Made by a program: the position numbers and the translations under genes
DNA from: Aeromicrobium sp. PE09-221
GTDB taxonomy: Bacteria; Actinomycetota; Actinomycetes; Propionibacteriales; Nocardioidaceae
Assembly (NCBI RefSeq): GCF_002174305.1
Contig: NZ_MIJB01000016.1
Location: 30,696 to 94,695, forward strand
Reading direction: 5' to 3'
DNA length: 64,000 bases
Notes under the pieces: model-generated
Seen by the model: only the letters and a program-made list of their open reading frames with translations
Told to the model about the DNA's origin: nothing
Databases searched by the model: none
In this document: piece after piece, positions 34,686 through 43,670 of the stretch
Layout: every line of letters begins with the position of its first letter
Numbering within the stretch: the stretch's first letter is position 1

Positions 34686-35546
34686 CTAGCTGATCGAGAG
34701 CATCGCGGTCAGATGCTCCCAGCGGGCGGCGGCGACCGGATCGCGGCGACCGGGCTGGGCGATCGCGAGCACGCAGCGACCGGTGCGGTCGTACAGCTCG
34801 AGCGTGGCCGAGCCGTGCCGCGGTCGTACCACCCATCCTTCGTGCACCGTGGAGGTGTCGACACGGACCGTGCCGCCGTCGACATAGACGAACAGCGTGT
34901 CCGCCGCGCCGCGCAGCCCGGTGACTGTGCCGCCGATCGCCATCAGGCAGCCGTCGGTGGGCACGGCGAGCGTCACGTCGAGACGGTCGTGATGGAGGTG
35001 GTCGAGGGCATGCAGCGCGAGCGGCGCAGAGAGCGCCGAGACCTCGTGCCGCCCGCGGAGCTGGTCCAGCGCGTGCCGGCGCTGGACACCGGCATCGTGC
35101 ACGAGCGTGTCCAGATGAGCCTGCGTGTTGAGGTCGAGCAGGGCTCCCGCCGCGCAGGGCGCATCGCCGTGGGCCGACCAGGGGCTGGTGCCCAGTGTGG
35201 TCCCGGAGCGGGAGCGGCGGACGGTCGTAGGGCCGCCGAGGGCGACGCGGTGCACGACATCGCCGTGGTGGTTGACCACGCGGAGCGTGTGCTCCCGCTC
35301 GTCGACGGCGAAGGCGTCGAGCACGCTGGGGCACAGACGCAGCACGACCTCGCCGCTGTGGTGCTGGGGCCAGGGTCCGCCCAGCGCGCCGATCCGCGCG
35401 TAGCGTCCGGGCGCGCTCACGGCGGCACCGGCATTCGCGGTCGCGCACAGGGCGGTGTCGTCGAGGCCGCCGATGAGGGAGCCGAGGACCACGAGGTCGT
35501 CATTCCACAACTCGACGGGGGAGACGGAGGCGGGCTCGGTGGTCAT
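34686..35546 (-). CDS. Haemin-degrading factor-like protein (HemS/HmuS/ChuX fold)
   Basis: A 286-residue protein with two repeats resembling the HemS/ChuX haem-binding fold: GEVVLRLCPSVLDAFAVDEREHTLRVVNHHGDVVHRVALGG in the first half, and HEGWVVRPRHGSATLELYDRTG followed by ARWEHLTAML in the second. Such proteins store or degrade haem iron. Identification rests on pattern similarity and an iron box upstream, so it is moderate. It is convergent with the siderophore ATPase gene. Confidence 0.5.
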   Translation of the reverse strand: MTTEPASVSPVELWNDDLVVLGSLIGGLDDTALCATANAGAAVSAPGRYARIGALGGPWPQHHSGEVVLRLCPSVLDAFAVDEREHTLRVVNHHGDVVHRVALGGPTTVRRSRSGTTLGTSPWSAHGDAPCAAGALLDLNTQAHLDTLVHDAGVQRRHALDQLRGRHEVSALSAPLALHALDHLHHDRLDVTLAVPTDGCLMAIGGTVTGLRGAADTLFVYVDGGTVRVDTSTVHEGWVVRPRHGSATLELYDRTGRCVLAIAQPGRRDPVAAARWEHLTAMLSIS

Positions 35547-35691
35547 CGGCTCTCGATCGACGAAGGACGGACAGGGCTATCCTCGAGCCCCGCCGTGGCG
35601 TGGACGGGGCCCGAGGTCAGGCCACACGGCACTGTATGAGCCTGGACTGCCGCCGTCCGTGGGTCGACCGACGAGCGGCAGTACCACTAAC

Positions 35692-35710
35692 TTAGGTCAG
35701 GCTTACCTGT
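35692..35710 (-). promoter_or_regulatory. Candidate DtxR/IdeR iron box
   Basis: TTAGGTCAGGCTTACCTGT matches TTAGGTTAGGCTAACCTAA at 15 of 19 positions, the best iron box in the window. It lies about 145 bases before the start of the haem-utilisation-like gene (35546), in the gap to rskA. Confidence 0.72.
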
Positions 35711-35726
35711 CTGGTCAAGCCCGATT

Positions 35727-36431
35727 TCAGGTGAACTCGAACAGTGCGATCGGCTCGGTCGTCGGAGCCGTCACATCCGGATCGGATTCCACGGTGATGC
35801 CGGCCCCGACCGACTCCGTCGCATCGCCGTGGAGCACCATCGAGGCATCGGACTCGTCATCGGGCATCACCCCTGCCGCATGCATCGTTCCGTCCGGGCT
35901 CTGAAGCCAGACCACATAGTGGTGACCGTCCGGTGGCGGGGCCATATCGCGTGTCTCGATCACGGCGCGTCCGACACTGGCTGAGCGGATGACGGTCGCC
36001 TCGCTTCCGTCGTCGAAGGACAGGGCGACACGATCGGCGTCCTGGGCCCGGTCGACCTGTTCGGCGACGGTCAGCTGTTCTGGGGAGGTGTCCCAGGGTT
36101 GGGCGACGCCCACCCCGATGACCGCGACGACGGCCGCGACCGCAGCGACCACCCAACCCCATCGACGAGTGCGAAGCGATCGCTCGGCCACATGCGGCGG
36201 TTCGGGGCGGACGGTGCCGACGAGATCGAGGATGTCACCGCGTAAGGACGGCGGCGGCTCCTCAACGGTCAATGTTCCGAGCTCGGCTGCTGCCGCCCGG
36301 AGGGATGCGACCTCCTCGCGGCAGGCTGCGCAGTGTTCGAGATGGCTCTCGAACTGGGCACGCTCGATATCGTCGACGGCGTCGACCGCATAGGCCCCGG
36401 AGAGGCTGTGGATGTCATCGGGCATCGTCAT
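35727..36431 (-). CDS. rskA: Anti-sigma-K factor RskA
   Basis: RskA holds SigK inactive at the membrane until site-specific proteolysis. The 234-residue protein has a zinc-binding anti-sigma motif Hx3Cx2C (His30, Cys34, Cys37 in HLEHCAAC), a single membrane helix at about residues 91-110, and the RskA extracytoplasmic domain (VVWLQSPDGTMHAAGVMP). Its ATG overlaps the sigK stop (ATGA at 36428-36431), the normal arrangement for a sigma and its anti-sigma. Confidence 0.93.
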   Translation of the reverse strand: MTMPDDIHSLSGAYAVDAVDDIERAQFESHLEHCAACREEVASLRAAAAELGTLTVEEPPPSLRGDILDLVGTVRPEPPHVAERSLRTRRWGWVVAAVAAVVAVIGVGVAQPWDTSPEQLTVAEQVDRAQDADRVALSFDDGSEATVIRSASVGRAVIETRDMAPPPDGHHYVVWLQSPDGTMHAAGVMPDDESDASMVLHGDATESVGAGITVESDPDVTAPTTEPIALFEFT

Positions 36432-37018
36432 CGTTCTACTCCCAACACGTCGCGCAGTCGAATGAGACCGTCGCGGATACGGGTCTTGGCCGTACCAAGG
36501 GGGATGTCCAGGAGCGCGGCGACCTCTGTGTGGGTGTAGCCGCCGAAGAAGGCCAGGTCGACCGCCTCGCGCTGCGTGGCGGTGAGCTGGTCGAGTGCCG
36601 AGCGGACGCGCGTCGCCTCCAGGCGGTCCACCACCAGCTCACTGGTCGTGTCGTGCTCGATCTCGCGATGGCCGTGGCTGTAGGCCAGGTCACGCCGGCT
36701 CGCGGAGGATGCCGAGCGGACGCGATCGACGGCGCGACGGTGCGCGATGGTGAACATCCACGAGATCGCGCTCGCGCGTGAAGGATCGAAGTGGGCGGCG
36801 TGGCGCCAGAGCTCGAGGTACACCTCCTGCGTGACCTCCTCCGCGTGGGAGGGGTCCCTTACCACGCGCCGGACGAGTCCGTAGACGCGCGCGGCGGTGA
36901 GGTCGTAGAGCTCCGCGAAGGCTCCCTCGTCGCTGCGAGCGCAGCGGCTCAAGAGGCCCGGTAGCCGATCCGTGCCCTCCGGCTCGGGGCCGGAGGGCAC
37001 GGGGGTCAGATGAGTCAC
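36428..37018 (-). CDS. sigK: ECF RNA polymerase sigma factor SigK
   Basis: A 196-residue ECF sigma factor. Region 2 includes VTQEVYLELWRHAAHFDPSRASAISWMFTIAHRRAVDRVR and region 4 includes LTATQREAVDLAFFGGYTHTEVAALLDIPLGTAKTRIRDG. It lies between mpt83 and rskA in one leftward unit; in M. tuberculosis the same proteins control mpt70/mpt83. A 21-base gap separates it from mpt83, so it is probably co-transcribed and self-activated from the SigK-type promoter at 37718-37744. Confidence 0.94.
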   Translation of the reverse strand: MTHLTPVPSGPEPEGTDRLPGLLSRCARSDEGAFAELYDLTAARVYGLVRRVVRDPSHAEEVTQEVYLELWRHAAHFDPSRASAISWMFTIAHRRAVDRVRSASSASRRDLAYSHGHREIEHDTTSELVVDRLEATRVRSALDQLTATQREAVDLAFFGGYTHTEVAALLDIPLGTAKTRIRDGLIRLRDVLGVER

Positions 37019-37039
37019 GGTAGTGAGTCTTCCCGATGG

Positions 37040-37672
37040 TCAGGGCATCAGCACGGCGTCGATGACGTAGACCTTGGCATTCGCGGTCGGGACATTGCCG
37101 CAGATCACGCTCGCGTCGCCCACCGTGAAGTCCTCGTCGGAGCCCTCGACGGTGATCATGTCACCGGCCAGTGTCTCGTGCTCACCGGCGATCTCGTCGG
37201 GTCCGAGCTCCCCGGCCACGACGTGATGTGTCAGCACCGTGGTCAGCTGCTCCTTGTCGGCGAGCAGCGCGTCCAGCTGATCCTGGGGGATCTCGGCGAA
37301 GGCGTCATCGGTCGGGGCGAAGACGGTGAGCGACTCCTCGGAGTTGAGGGTGTCGACCAGCCCTGCCTCGGTGACCGCTGACACGAGGGTCGTGAGCAGG
37401 GGGTTGTTGCTGGCCGCCGTGGCGACCGGCTCCTCGGCCATGCCGTCGAGTGACCCGGCGCCCTCGGACGGGATCGCGGAACATCCGGGGCCGAAGGCGC
37501 CCATCATGTCGCTGTCACCCATGTCGTCGGCACCCGAGGACTCCTCGCTGGTCGTGGGCTCGGACGCCGCGGGCTCGTCGGAGTCGTCCGACCCGCCGCA
37601 CGCGGCGAGTCCGAGCGTCAGGGTGAGGGCCGCAGAGGCGAGGCCGGCGCGGCGAATCATCGTGCTCTTCAT
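37040..37672 (-). CDS. Fasciclin-domain lipoprotein, MPT83/MPT70-like
   Basis: A 210-residue secreted lipoprotein with lipobox LGLAAC (Cys25), an Asp/Glu/Ser linker, then one fasciclin domain (NPLLTTLVSAVTEAGLVDTL ... LTVFAPTDDAFAEIPQDQL ... VLTHHVVAGEL ... VYVIDAVLMP). It resembles the SigK-controlled surface antigens MPT83 and MPT70. Lgt from this window would lipidate it. Function is probably adhesion or ligand binding at the cell envelope. Confidence 0.93.
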   Translation of the reverse strand: MKSTMIRRAGLASAALTLTLGLAACGGSDDSDEPAASEPTTSEESSGADDMGDSDMMGAFGPGCSAIPSEGAGSLDGMAEEPVATAASNNPLLTTLVSAVTEAGLVDTLNSEESLTVFAPTDDAFAEIPQDQLDALLADKEQLTTVLTHHVVAGELGPDEIAGEHETLAGDMITVEGSDEDFTVGDASVICGNVPTANAKVYVIDAVLMP

Positions 37673-37717
37673 GGTGGTGCCTTTCCTCGGTGACGTTCTG
37701 TCTGACGTTCATGGGTG

Positions 37718-37744
37718 ATTCGGCGTGGACGCTCATCCGGATGG
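37718..37744 (-). promoter_or_regulatory. SigK-type promoter of the mpt83-sigK-rskA unit
   Basis: On the minus strand CCATCC (-35) and CCGAAT (-10) are separated by 15 bases, an exact match to the SigK promoter elements known from mycobacteria (CCATCC / CCGAAT). It lies about 45 bases before the mpt83 ATG. The copy at 39434-39460 repeats the spacing. Confidence 0.8.
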
Positions 37745-37802
37745 GTGGTCTCTCTCTTGCTGAAGTCGGTCGGTGAGGTACTACGCACGTGGTGGGGTGC
37801 GC

Positions 37803-37849
37803 AGGATGTGCTTCCTCGGTCGCCCCAGCAGCCCCGGAATCACATCCTC
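37803..37849. repeat. Palindromic hairpin (family member) in the mpt83 / oxidoreductase gap
   Basis: GGATGTGCTTCC...CGGAATCACATCC forms an imperfect stem with centre GGTCGCCCCAGCAGCC, very like the copy at 34579-34634. It lies downstream of the molybdopterin oxidoreductase gene and may end its transcript. Confidence 0.6.
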
Positions 37850-37920
37850 CGTAGCCACCGGGGCGGGCAGCGCGTGATCGACCGCGACCACCGATGGCGA
37901 CCGGGCACGAAGTCCTGTGG

Positions 37921-39426
37921 TCAGGCGACGCGCACGACGATGTCGTGGATCCCGCTCGATCCGTTCGGGAACGGGCCCGCCCGCTCCGCGGTCTGCACCT
38001 CGCCATCGTCGGTCACGCAGCGCGCCTGCACGGTGTGGCGACCGGAGCCCGCCTTCCATGGCAGATACCACTGCCGCCAGTAGTCCACCCCGGCATCGGG
38101 CCCGAGTTCGGCGTCCGTCCACTCGCCCCCGTCGATGCGCACCTGGACGCCCTCGACGCCACGGTGCTGCGCCCACGCGACGCCGGCGATCACCAGATCG
38201 CCGGGATCGAGCTCGGCGAGCCCTCGGGGCGTGTCGATCCGGGTCGAGACCTTGATCGGACCGTCGATATCCCAGCCGCGCTCGGTCCAATACGCCCGAT
38301 CCGAGGCATAGGTGGTCAGGGTTAGGCGTTCGAGCCATTTCGTGGCGCCGACATAGCCATACAGGCCGGGTGTGATCAGTCGTGCCGGGAAGCCGTGTTC
38401 ACGCGGAAGCGGCTCCCCGTCCATGGCGATGGCGACCATCGCATCGCGTCCATCGGTCGCGATGGCCAGCGGCGTGCTGATGGTGAAGCCGTCGACCGCG
38501 GTGCTCAGGATCTGGTCGGCCCTCGAACCGATGCCGGCACGTTCCAGTAGGTCGGTCAGCGGCACACCCAGCCAGCGCGTCGCTCCCACATAGCCGCCAC
38601 CGACCTCGTTCGAGACGCAGGTCATCGTGATATCCCGCTCGATCATGTCCATCTCGAGCAGTTCGTCCCAGGTGATCGTGTAGGGACGGGCGACATCGCC
38701 ATCGATGGTCAGGGCCCAGTCGTCGACATCCACCACGGGTACGCTCAGATTGACGTCCACGCGGTAGAAGTCCTCCGTCGGCGTGCGGAACGGGCTGATC
38801 CCCTCGATGTCGAGCCCGTCCGCGAGTGGGGGCGGGGGATCGGAGGGACGCGGGAGCACGATATCGCCGAGCCGCCGGCTTCCGCGGATGATCGCCTCGC
38901 CGGCGGCCCCCGCGAGCACCGCCGCGACGAGTACTGCGCCACCACCGGTCAGGACCCGTCGGCGGGTCGGGCCGCCCCCGGACTCGGCATTCGCAGGATC
39001 GCGCTCGCGCACCAGCCACCACAACGCGGCGAGCGCCATGACACCGGTGGCGAGGGCGGGAAGCAGATCCGCGACCGTCGCCGCCGGACGCGTCAGTGCC
39101 GCCGCGCCCGCGAGCGCGACGAGGGCGATCAGCACGAGCGCGCCGATGCTGAAGCGTCTCGCCGCGATGACGCCACCGAGCCCAGCGAGTACGAGCGTGC
39201 CGAGCGCGACCGATCCGATCAGGATGATCTTGTCGGAGGTGCCGAAGGTGGCGACGGCCCACTCCTTCACTGGAGTGGGCGTCGCGTCGATCACCGCCGA
39301 GCCGATGGACAGGACCGGTGATGCCGACGGATTCGTGAGGGCCGCTACGAGGTGGCCGATGCCGATGCCGGCCGTCGCGGCGATGACGCCGACCGTCGCA
39401 TCGTGCGGTAGCTGGGGTGCCGTCAT
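37921..39426 (-). CDS. Membrane-anchored molybdopterin oxidoreductase (sulfite-oxidase fold)
   Basis: A 501-residue protein: about five membrane helices in the first 200 residues, then a sulfite-oxidase-type molybdopterin domain (VTMTCVSNEVGGGYVGATRW carries the metal-ligating cysteine; RLITPGLYGYVGATKW; RIDTPRGL) and a C-terminal dimer domain (VQVRIDGGEWTDAELGPDAG). It likely reduces oxidised methionine or acts on sulfite-like substrates at the outer face. Its neighbourhood with mpt83-sigK-rskA recurs in actinobacteria. A SigK-like promoter sits 7 bases before its ATG. Confidence 0.9.
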   Translation of the reverse strand: MTAPQLPHDATVGVIAATAGIGIGHLVAALTNPSASPVLSIGSAVIDATPTPVKEWAVATFGTSDKIILIGSVALGTLVLAGLGGVIAARRFSIGALVLIALVALAGAAALTRPAATVADLLPALATGVMALAALWWLVRERDPANAESGGGPTRRRVLTGGGAVLVAAVLAGAAGEAIIRGSRRLGDIVLPRPSDPPPPLADGLDIEGISPFRTPTEDFYRVDVNLSVPVVDVDDWALTIDGDVARPYTITWDELLEMDMIERDITMTCVSNEVGGGYVGATRWLGVPLTDLLERAGIGSRADQILSTAVDGFTISTPLAIATDGRDAMVAIAMDGEPLPREHGFPARLITPGLYGYVGATKWLERLTLTTYASDRAYWTERGWDIDGPIKVSTRIDTPRGLAELDPGDLVIAGVAWAQHRGVEGVQVRIDGGEWTDAELGPDAGVDYWRQWYLPWKAGSGRHTVQARCVTDDGEVQTAERAGPFPNGSSGIHDIVVRVA

Positions 39427-39433
39427 GTCGGTG

Positions 39434-39460
39434 ATTCGTCGCCGACGACGAAGCGGATGC
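39434..39460 (-). promoter_or_regulatory. SigK-type promoter of the molybdopterin oxidoreductase gene
   Basis: Minus-strand GCATCC and ACGAAT are 15 bases apart; 10 of 12 positions match CCATCC / CCGAAT, with the same spacing as at 37718-37744. The -10 ends 7 bases before the ATG (39426), so the transcript is probably leaderless. Confidence 0.6.
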
Positions 39461-39461
39461 G

Positions 39462-42056
39462 TCAGCGCCGCAGGCGTACCAGCGCCGCCAGCTCGGCATC
39501 GCTCAGCTCGGTCAGCGCCGCCTCACCGGAGTCGACCACGGCATCGGCGAGGGCGCGTTTGGCGGAGATGAGCTCGGAGATCGACTGCTCGATCGTGCCC
39601 TCGGCGATGAGCCGGTGCACCTGGACGGTCTCGGTCTGCCCGATGCGGTGCGCGCGGTCGGTCGCCTGATCCTCGACCGCGGGATTCCACCAGCGGTCGT
39701 AGTGGATGACATGGTCGGCACGCGTCAGGTTCAGGCCGGTGCCGGCGGCCTTGAGCGAGAGGACGAAGACATCGAAATCGCCCTCGCCGAAGCGCCGGAC
39801 CATGTCCTCACGCGTGCGGACGGAGGTGCCGCCGTGCAGATAGGCGTGATCGACGTCCTGCGCGGTCAGATGGCGGGACAGCAGGTGACCCATCTGGGCG
39901 TACTGCGTGAACACCAGCGACCGGCCGCCCTCGGCGAGGATCTCCTCGAGCAGGTCGTCGAAGACCTCGAGCTTGCCCGAACGACGTTCGAGCTCGCCCT
40001 CGGCCTGTCGTAGGAACTGGGCCGGGTGGTTGCAGATCTGCTTGAGCTGCGTCAGCAGTTTGACCACCAGACCGCGGCGCTGGATGCCGCGGCTCTCCTC
40101 GATTTCGGCCATCGTGCGCCGCACGACGGCCTCGTACAGGCCGATCTGCTCGCGCGTCAGCTGCACGTGATGGTCGGTTTCGATCTTGGGCGGAAGCTCC
40201 GGTGCGATGCCCGGATCGCTCTTGCGACGCCGCAGCACGAAGGGGCGGATGAGGGTGGAGAGCCGGCCGGCGGTCCCATCGTCGCGGTCACGCTCGATCG
40301 GGCGCGACCAGTCGCGTCGGAACTGCTCGCGGTTGCCGAGGAGGCCCGGTGTGGTCCAGTCGAGGATCGCCCACAGCTCGGAGAGCGCGTTCTCCACGGG
40401 CGTGCCGGTGAGTGCCATCCGCGCATCGGCCTCGATGCGTCGTAACGCCTGGGCGACGCCCGAGCCGGCGTTCTTCACGTGCTGCGCCTCGTCGGCGACC
40501 ACCATGCTCCAGTCGTGCTCGGCGAGCGCGTCGACGCTCTGGCGCATCGTCGCATAGGTGGTCACCACGAAGCCGTCCTTGGCCTCGTGCAGCGAGCGCC
40601 CGGGGCCATGGAATCGATGGACACTCTCCCCGGGCGCGAATCGCCCGATCTCGCGCTCCCAGGTCGCCAGGACGGAGGCGGGACACACCACGAGGGTGGG
40701 CGCGGAGGCCGCGCGATGCAGGTGCAGTGCGATGAGGGTGATGGTCTTGCCGAGGCCCATGTCATCGGCGAGGATGCCGCCGAGACCGAGGTCGACCAGC
40801 TGGTTCATCCAGCGTAGGCCGTCCAGCTGGTAGCTGCGCAGCTCGCCGTCGAGGTCATCGGGCTGGGAGATGTCACTCGACCGCTCGCCGAGGCTCGCCA
40901 GGCGGTCGCGCACGTCCTCGAGCCAGCCGACGGTGTCGACACGGACATGGCGTCCGTCGATCTGGAGCTCGCCGGTGAGCGCGGCCTGCAGAGCCTCGGA
41001 TGCGTCGAGCTCCTGGCCCTCCCCGCGCAGGAGCTCGTCGATACGGCGCGGCTCGACGAAGACCCATCGGTCGCGGAGCCTGACCAGCCCGCTGTGGCTC
41101 GTCGCGAGCTCGTCGAGCTCGGTCTGCGTGAGCCGCTCGCCGCCGACGCTCACGCTCCAGTCGAAGCGGAAGAGCTGGTCGCGTCCGAAGGCACGCGGGC
41201 GGTCGCCGAAGCCGTCGACGCGGCTGACGACCGGCATGGCGGTGACATCGCGGACGAGCTCGGTCGGCCAGCCGACCTCGACCCGGTTGGCCATGAGCGA
41301 GGTGACCAGATTCACCGCGGCGAGGGAGCCGAGCTCGTCGGCGGTGAGCGCGATGCTGGCCGGCGCCGGGTCCTCACCGGGCAGCAGCCGCGCGGCGGGC
41401 GGCCAGCTCGCCCCGAGCCGCTCGAGCATGGCGCGCAGCGCTGTGCGAGCGCCTTCCCCGAAGTGGTGGTCCTCGCGGGCGAAGACCTCGTGGGCGGAGG
41501 CCTCGCCCCAGGTGCGATCGGTCGGGCGCACCCGCAGGGAGGCGGTGGCGATCGTGTCCTCGCCGCGCTCGAAGGCGATGACCAGGCGATACGCGAAGGT
41601 GCGCGGGGGCTCGATACGCGGCCGCGGCTGTTCCGGCTCGTGTCCGTGTCGGCGCTGCGGGATGGTCGCCACCGCGGGGGCGTCGACCGCGAGCGCGGCG
41701 AGGAAGGCGTCGATCAGGGCATGGGCCTCGCGTGCGGGCACGTCGAGCTGCTCGGCCGCGACGCGCAGTTGCTGCTGGTCTCCGTCGGACGGTTGGGCGA
41801 GCGAGCCCGAGGCCATGAGGCGCAGCGCGATGATGGCCGGCCCCGCCCAGGCGCGCACCGATGCGTGGGCGTTCATCGCCCGGATACCGCCCGACAGCGG
41901 TCCGATGGCCTCATTGGCCGTGGCCTCGATCGGGCCCTGCGGTGCGTCGAAGACGAAGCGCGAGAGGGCGGGGTCCTCGTGCGCCACGAAGCGCACGGGA
42001 TGCCGCAGCACGATCATCAGCTGCGTGGGGGTCGGCATCCCTCCATTGTCGGGCAT
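39462..42056 (-). CDS. SNF2/HepA-family helicase (HelZ-like)
   Basis: An 864-residue Swi2/Snf2 ATPase resembling mycobacterial HelZ (Rv2101). An N-terminal SNF2-associated domain of ~450 residues precedes the motor: motif I ADDMGLGKTIT, motif II VADEAQHVKN, motif III TGTPVENALSELW, then the second lobe with VFTQYAQMGHLL, HGGTSVRTRED and QATDRAHRIGQ. It remodels protein-DNA contacts, role unproven. The N-terminal Met is uncertain: MPDNGG (42056) or MPTPTQ (42038). Confidence 0.93.
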   Translation of the reverse strand: MPDNGGMPTPTQLMIVLRHPVRFVAHEDPALSRFVFDAPQGPIEATANEAIGPLSGGIRAMNAHASVRAWAGPAIIALRLMASGSLAQPSDGDQQQLRVAAEQLDVPAREAHALIDAFLAALAVDAPAVATIPQRRHGHEPEQPRPRIEPPRTFAYRLVIAFERGEDTIATASLRVRPTDRTWGEASAHEVFAREDHHFGEGARTALRAMLERLGASWPPAARLLPGEDPAPASIALTADELGSLAAVNLVTSLMANRVEVGWPTELVRDVTAMPVVSRVDGFGDRPRAFGRDQLFRFDWSVSVGGERLTQTELDELATSHSGLVRLRDRWVFVEPRRIDELLRGEGQELDASEALQAALTGELQIDGRHVRVDTVGWLEDVRDRLASLGERSSDISQPDDLDGELRSYQLDGLRWMNQLVDLGLGGILADDMGLGKTITLIALHLHRAASAPTLVVCPASVLATWEREIGRFAPGESVHRFHGPGRSLHEAKDGFVVTTYATMRQSVDALAEHDWSMVVADEAQHVKNAGSGVAQALRRIEADARMALTGTPVENALSELWAILDWTTPGLLGNREQFRRDWSRPIERDRDDGTAGRLSTLIRPFVLRRRKSDPGIAPELPPKIETDHHVQLTREQIGLYEAVVRRTMAEIEESRGIQRRGLVVKLLTQLKQICNHPAQFLRQAEGELERRSGKLEVFDDLLEEILAEGGRSLVFTQYAQMGHLLSRHLTAQDVDHAYLHGGTSVRTREDMVRRFGEGDFDVFVLSLKAAGTGLNLTRADHVIHYDRWWNPAVEDQATDRAHRIGQTETVQVHRLIAEGTIEQSISELISAKRALADAVVDSGEAALTELSDAELAALVRLRR

Positions 42057-42091
42057 GGGCCCAAGAGTCCCGCCGCGAGGTCGGCGTCATC

Positions 42092-43597
42092 TCACATGCG
42101 GCCGGTCTCCACAAAGCGCTGGTGCCAGCTGAGCGCCTCGTCCAGGAGGTGCGGTGTGTGCCGAGCTCGCGGCCGTGCCGCCTTGGCGCGGGCGACGTAG
42201 TCGCGTAACGCCTCGCGATACGACGGATGCGCACAGCGATCGATGATGCGCTCGGCGCGATCGGTAGGGGAGAGTCCGCGCAGATCCGCCAGTCCCTGCT
42301 CGGTCACGATGACGTGGACATCATGCTCGGTGTGGTCGACGTGGCTGGCCATCGGGACGATGGTGGAGATGGCGCCGTCCTTGGCCGTCGAGGGTGAGAG
42401 GAAGAAATTCAGATAGGCATTGCGGGTGAAATCGCCGCTGCCGCCGATGCCGTTCATGATCGACGAGCCCATCACATGGGTGGAGTTCACATGGCCGTAC
42501 ACGTCGGCCTCGATCATCCCGTTCATCGCGATCACGCCGAGACGCCGGATGAGCTCCGGGTGATTGGAGATCTCCTCGCTGCGCAACAGGATGCGACCCT
42601 TGTAGGCGTCGATGCGGTCCATGAACCGGGCCACGCCCTCGTCGGAGAGCCCGAAGGAGGTGGCCGATGCGGCGCGCAGCGTCCCGGAGTCGAGCAGGTC
42701 GAGCATCGCGTCCTGCAGCACCTCGGTGAAGGCCGTGAGCCCGCTGAACTCGCTGTCATCGAGGCCGGCGAGCACGGCATTGGCGACATTGCCGACCCCG
42801 GACTGGAGCGGCAGCAGCTCCGGGGGCATGCGTCCCGCTCGAACCTCGTGCCGAAGGAAGTCAAGGAGGTGGTCCGCGATCGCCCTGGACTCCTCGCCGG
42901 GCGGGCTGAAGGGGGAGTTACGGTCCGGCGCGTTGGTCTCCACGACGGCGACGACCCGCTCGGGGTCGACCCGCAGATAGGGCTCACCGATGCGCTCCAT
43001 CGGTGCGGTGAGCTGCAGCGGTCGGCGGTGCGGCGGGAGAGCGGTGCCGTAGTAGACATCGTGGAAGCCCTCGAACGCGCGAGGCTGCCAGTGATTGACC
43101 TCCAGGACGATCCGGTCGGCCTGATCGAGCCAGGTCTTGTTGTTGCCTACCGAGCTGCTGGGCACCAGCAGGCCATCAGGCAGCGCGGCGGTCACCTCGA
43201 CCACGGCGACGTCGAGGCGACCGTAGAAGCCGAACCACATCTGTTGTGCCGTATGGCTGAGATGGGCGTCGACATAGTCGACCTCGCCGCTGTTGATGAG
43301 CTCGCGCAGGGTCGGGTCGGAGTTGTAGGGGAGCCGGGTGGAGATGCCGTGCGCGCGAGCCAGGACGCCATCGGCATCCGGGGCGGTCGAGGCGCCGGTC
43401 CAGAGGCCGATGCGGAAGTCCTCGCCTCGATCGTGTGCGGACCGGATCCGGGAGGCGAGCGCAGCAGGGACGGCTTTGGGATAGCCCGCCCCGGTGAAGC
43501 CGCTCATCCCGACGTTGTCACCCGGGCCGATATGCGCGGCTGCCTCATCGGCGGTGGTCAGGCGGGCACGGAGAACGGGGCAGGACACGCGCGTCAT
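42092..43597 (-). CDS. Acetyl-CoA hydrolase/transferase (succinyl-CoA:acetate CoA-transferase type)
   Basis: A 501-residue class I CoA-transferase: GDNVGMSGFTGAGYPKAVP near the start, TWLDQADRIVLEVNHWQP, SGVGNVANAVLAGLDDSEF for the CoA site, and GIGGSGDFTRNAYLNFFLSPSTAKDG with VTEQGLADLRGLSP near the end. It would move CoA between acetate and succinate, fitting the acetate made by PoxB. Separate from helZ by 35 bases. Confidence 0.93.
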   Translation of the reverse strand: MTRVSCPVLRARLTTADEAAAHIGPGDNVGMSGFTGAGYPKAVPAALASRIRSAHDRGEDFRIGLWTGASTAPDADGVLARAHGISTRLPYNSDPTLRELINSGEVDYVDAHLSHTAQQMWFGFYGRLDVAVVEVTAALPDGLLVPSSSVGNNKTWLDQADRIVLEVNHWQPRAFEGFHDVYYGTALPPHRRPLQLTAPMERIGEPYLRVDPERVVAVVETNAPDRNSPFSPPGEESRAIADHLLDFLRHEVRAGRMPPELLPLQSGVGNVANAVLAGLDDSEFSGLTAFTEVLQDAMLDLLDSGTLRAASATSFGLSDEGVARFMDRIDAYKGRILLRSEEISNHPELIRRLGVIAMNGMIEADVYGHVNSTHVMGSSIMNGIGGSGDFTRNAYLNFFLSPSTAKDGAISTIVPMASHVDHTEHDVHVIVTEQGLADLRGLSPTDRAERIIDRCAHPSYREALRDYVARAKAARPRARHTPHLLDEALSWHQRFVETGRM

Positions 43598-43670
43598 GTG
43601 ACGATCGTGCCCTGCCCCGTGGGTCAGCGTGCTCCGGGGTGACGCGATGCCAGCCTCGGTGCGTCCCGGA

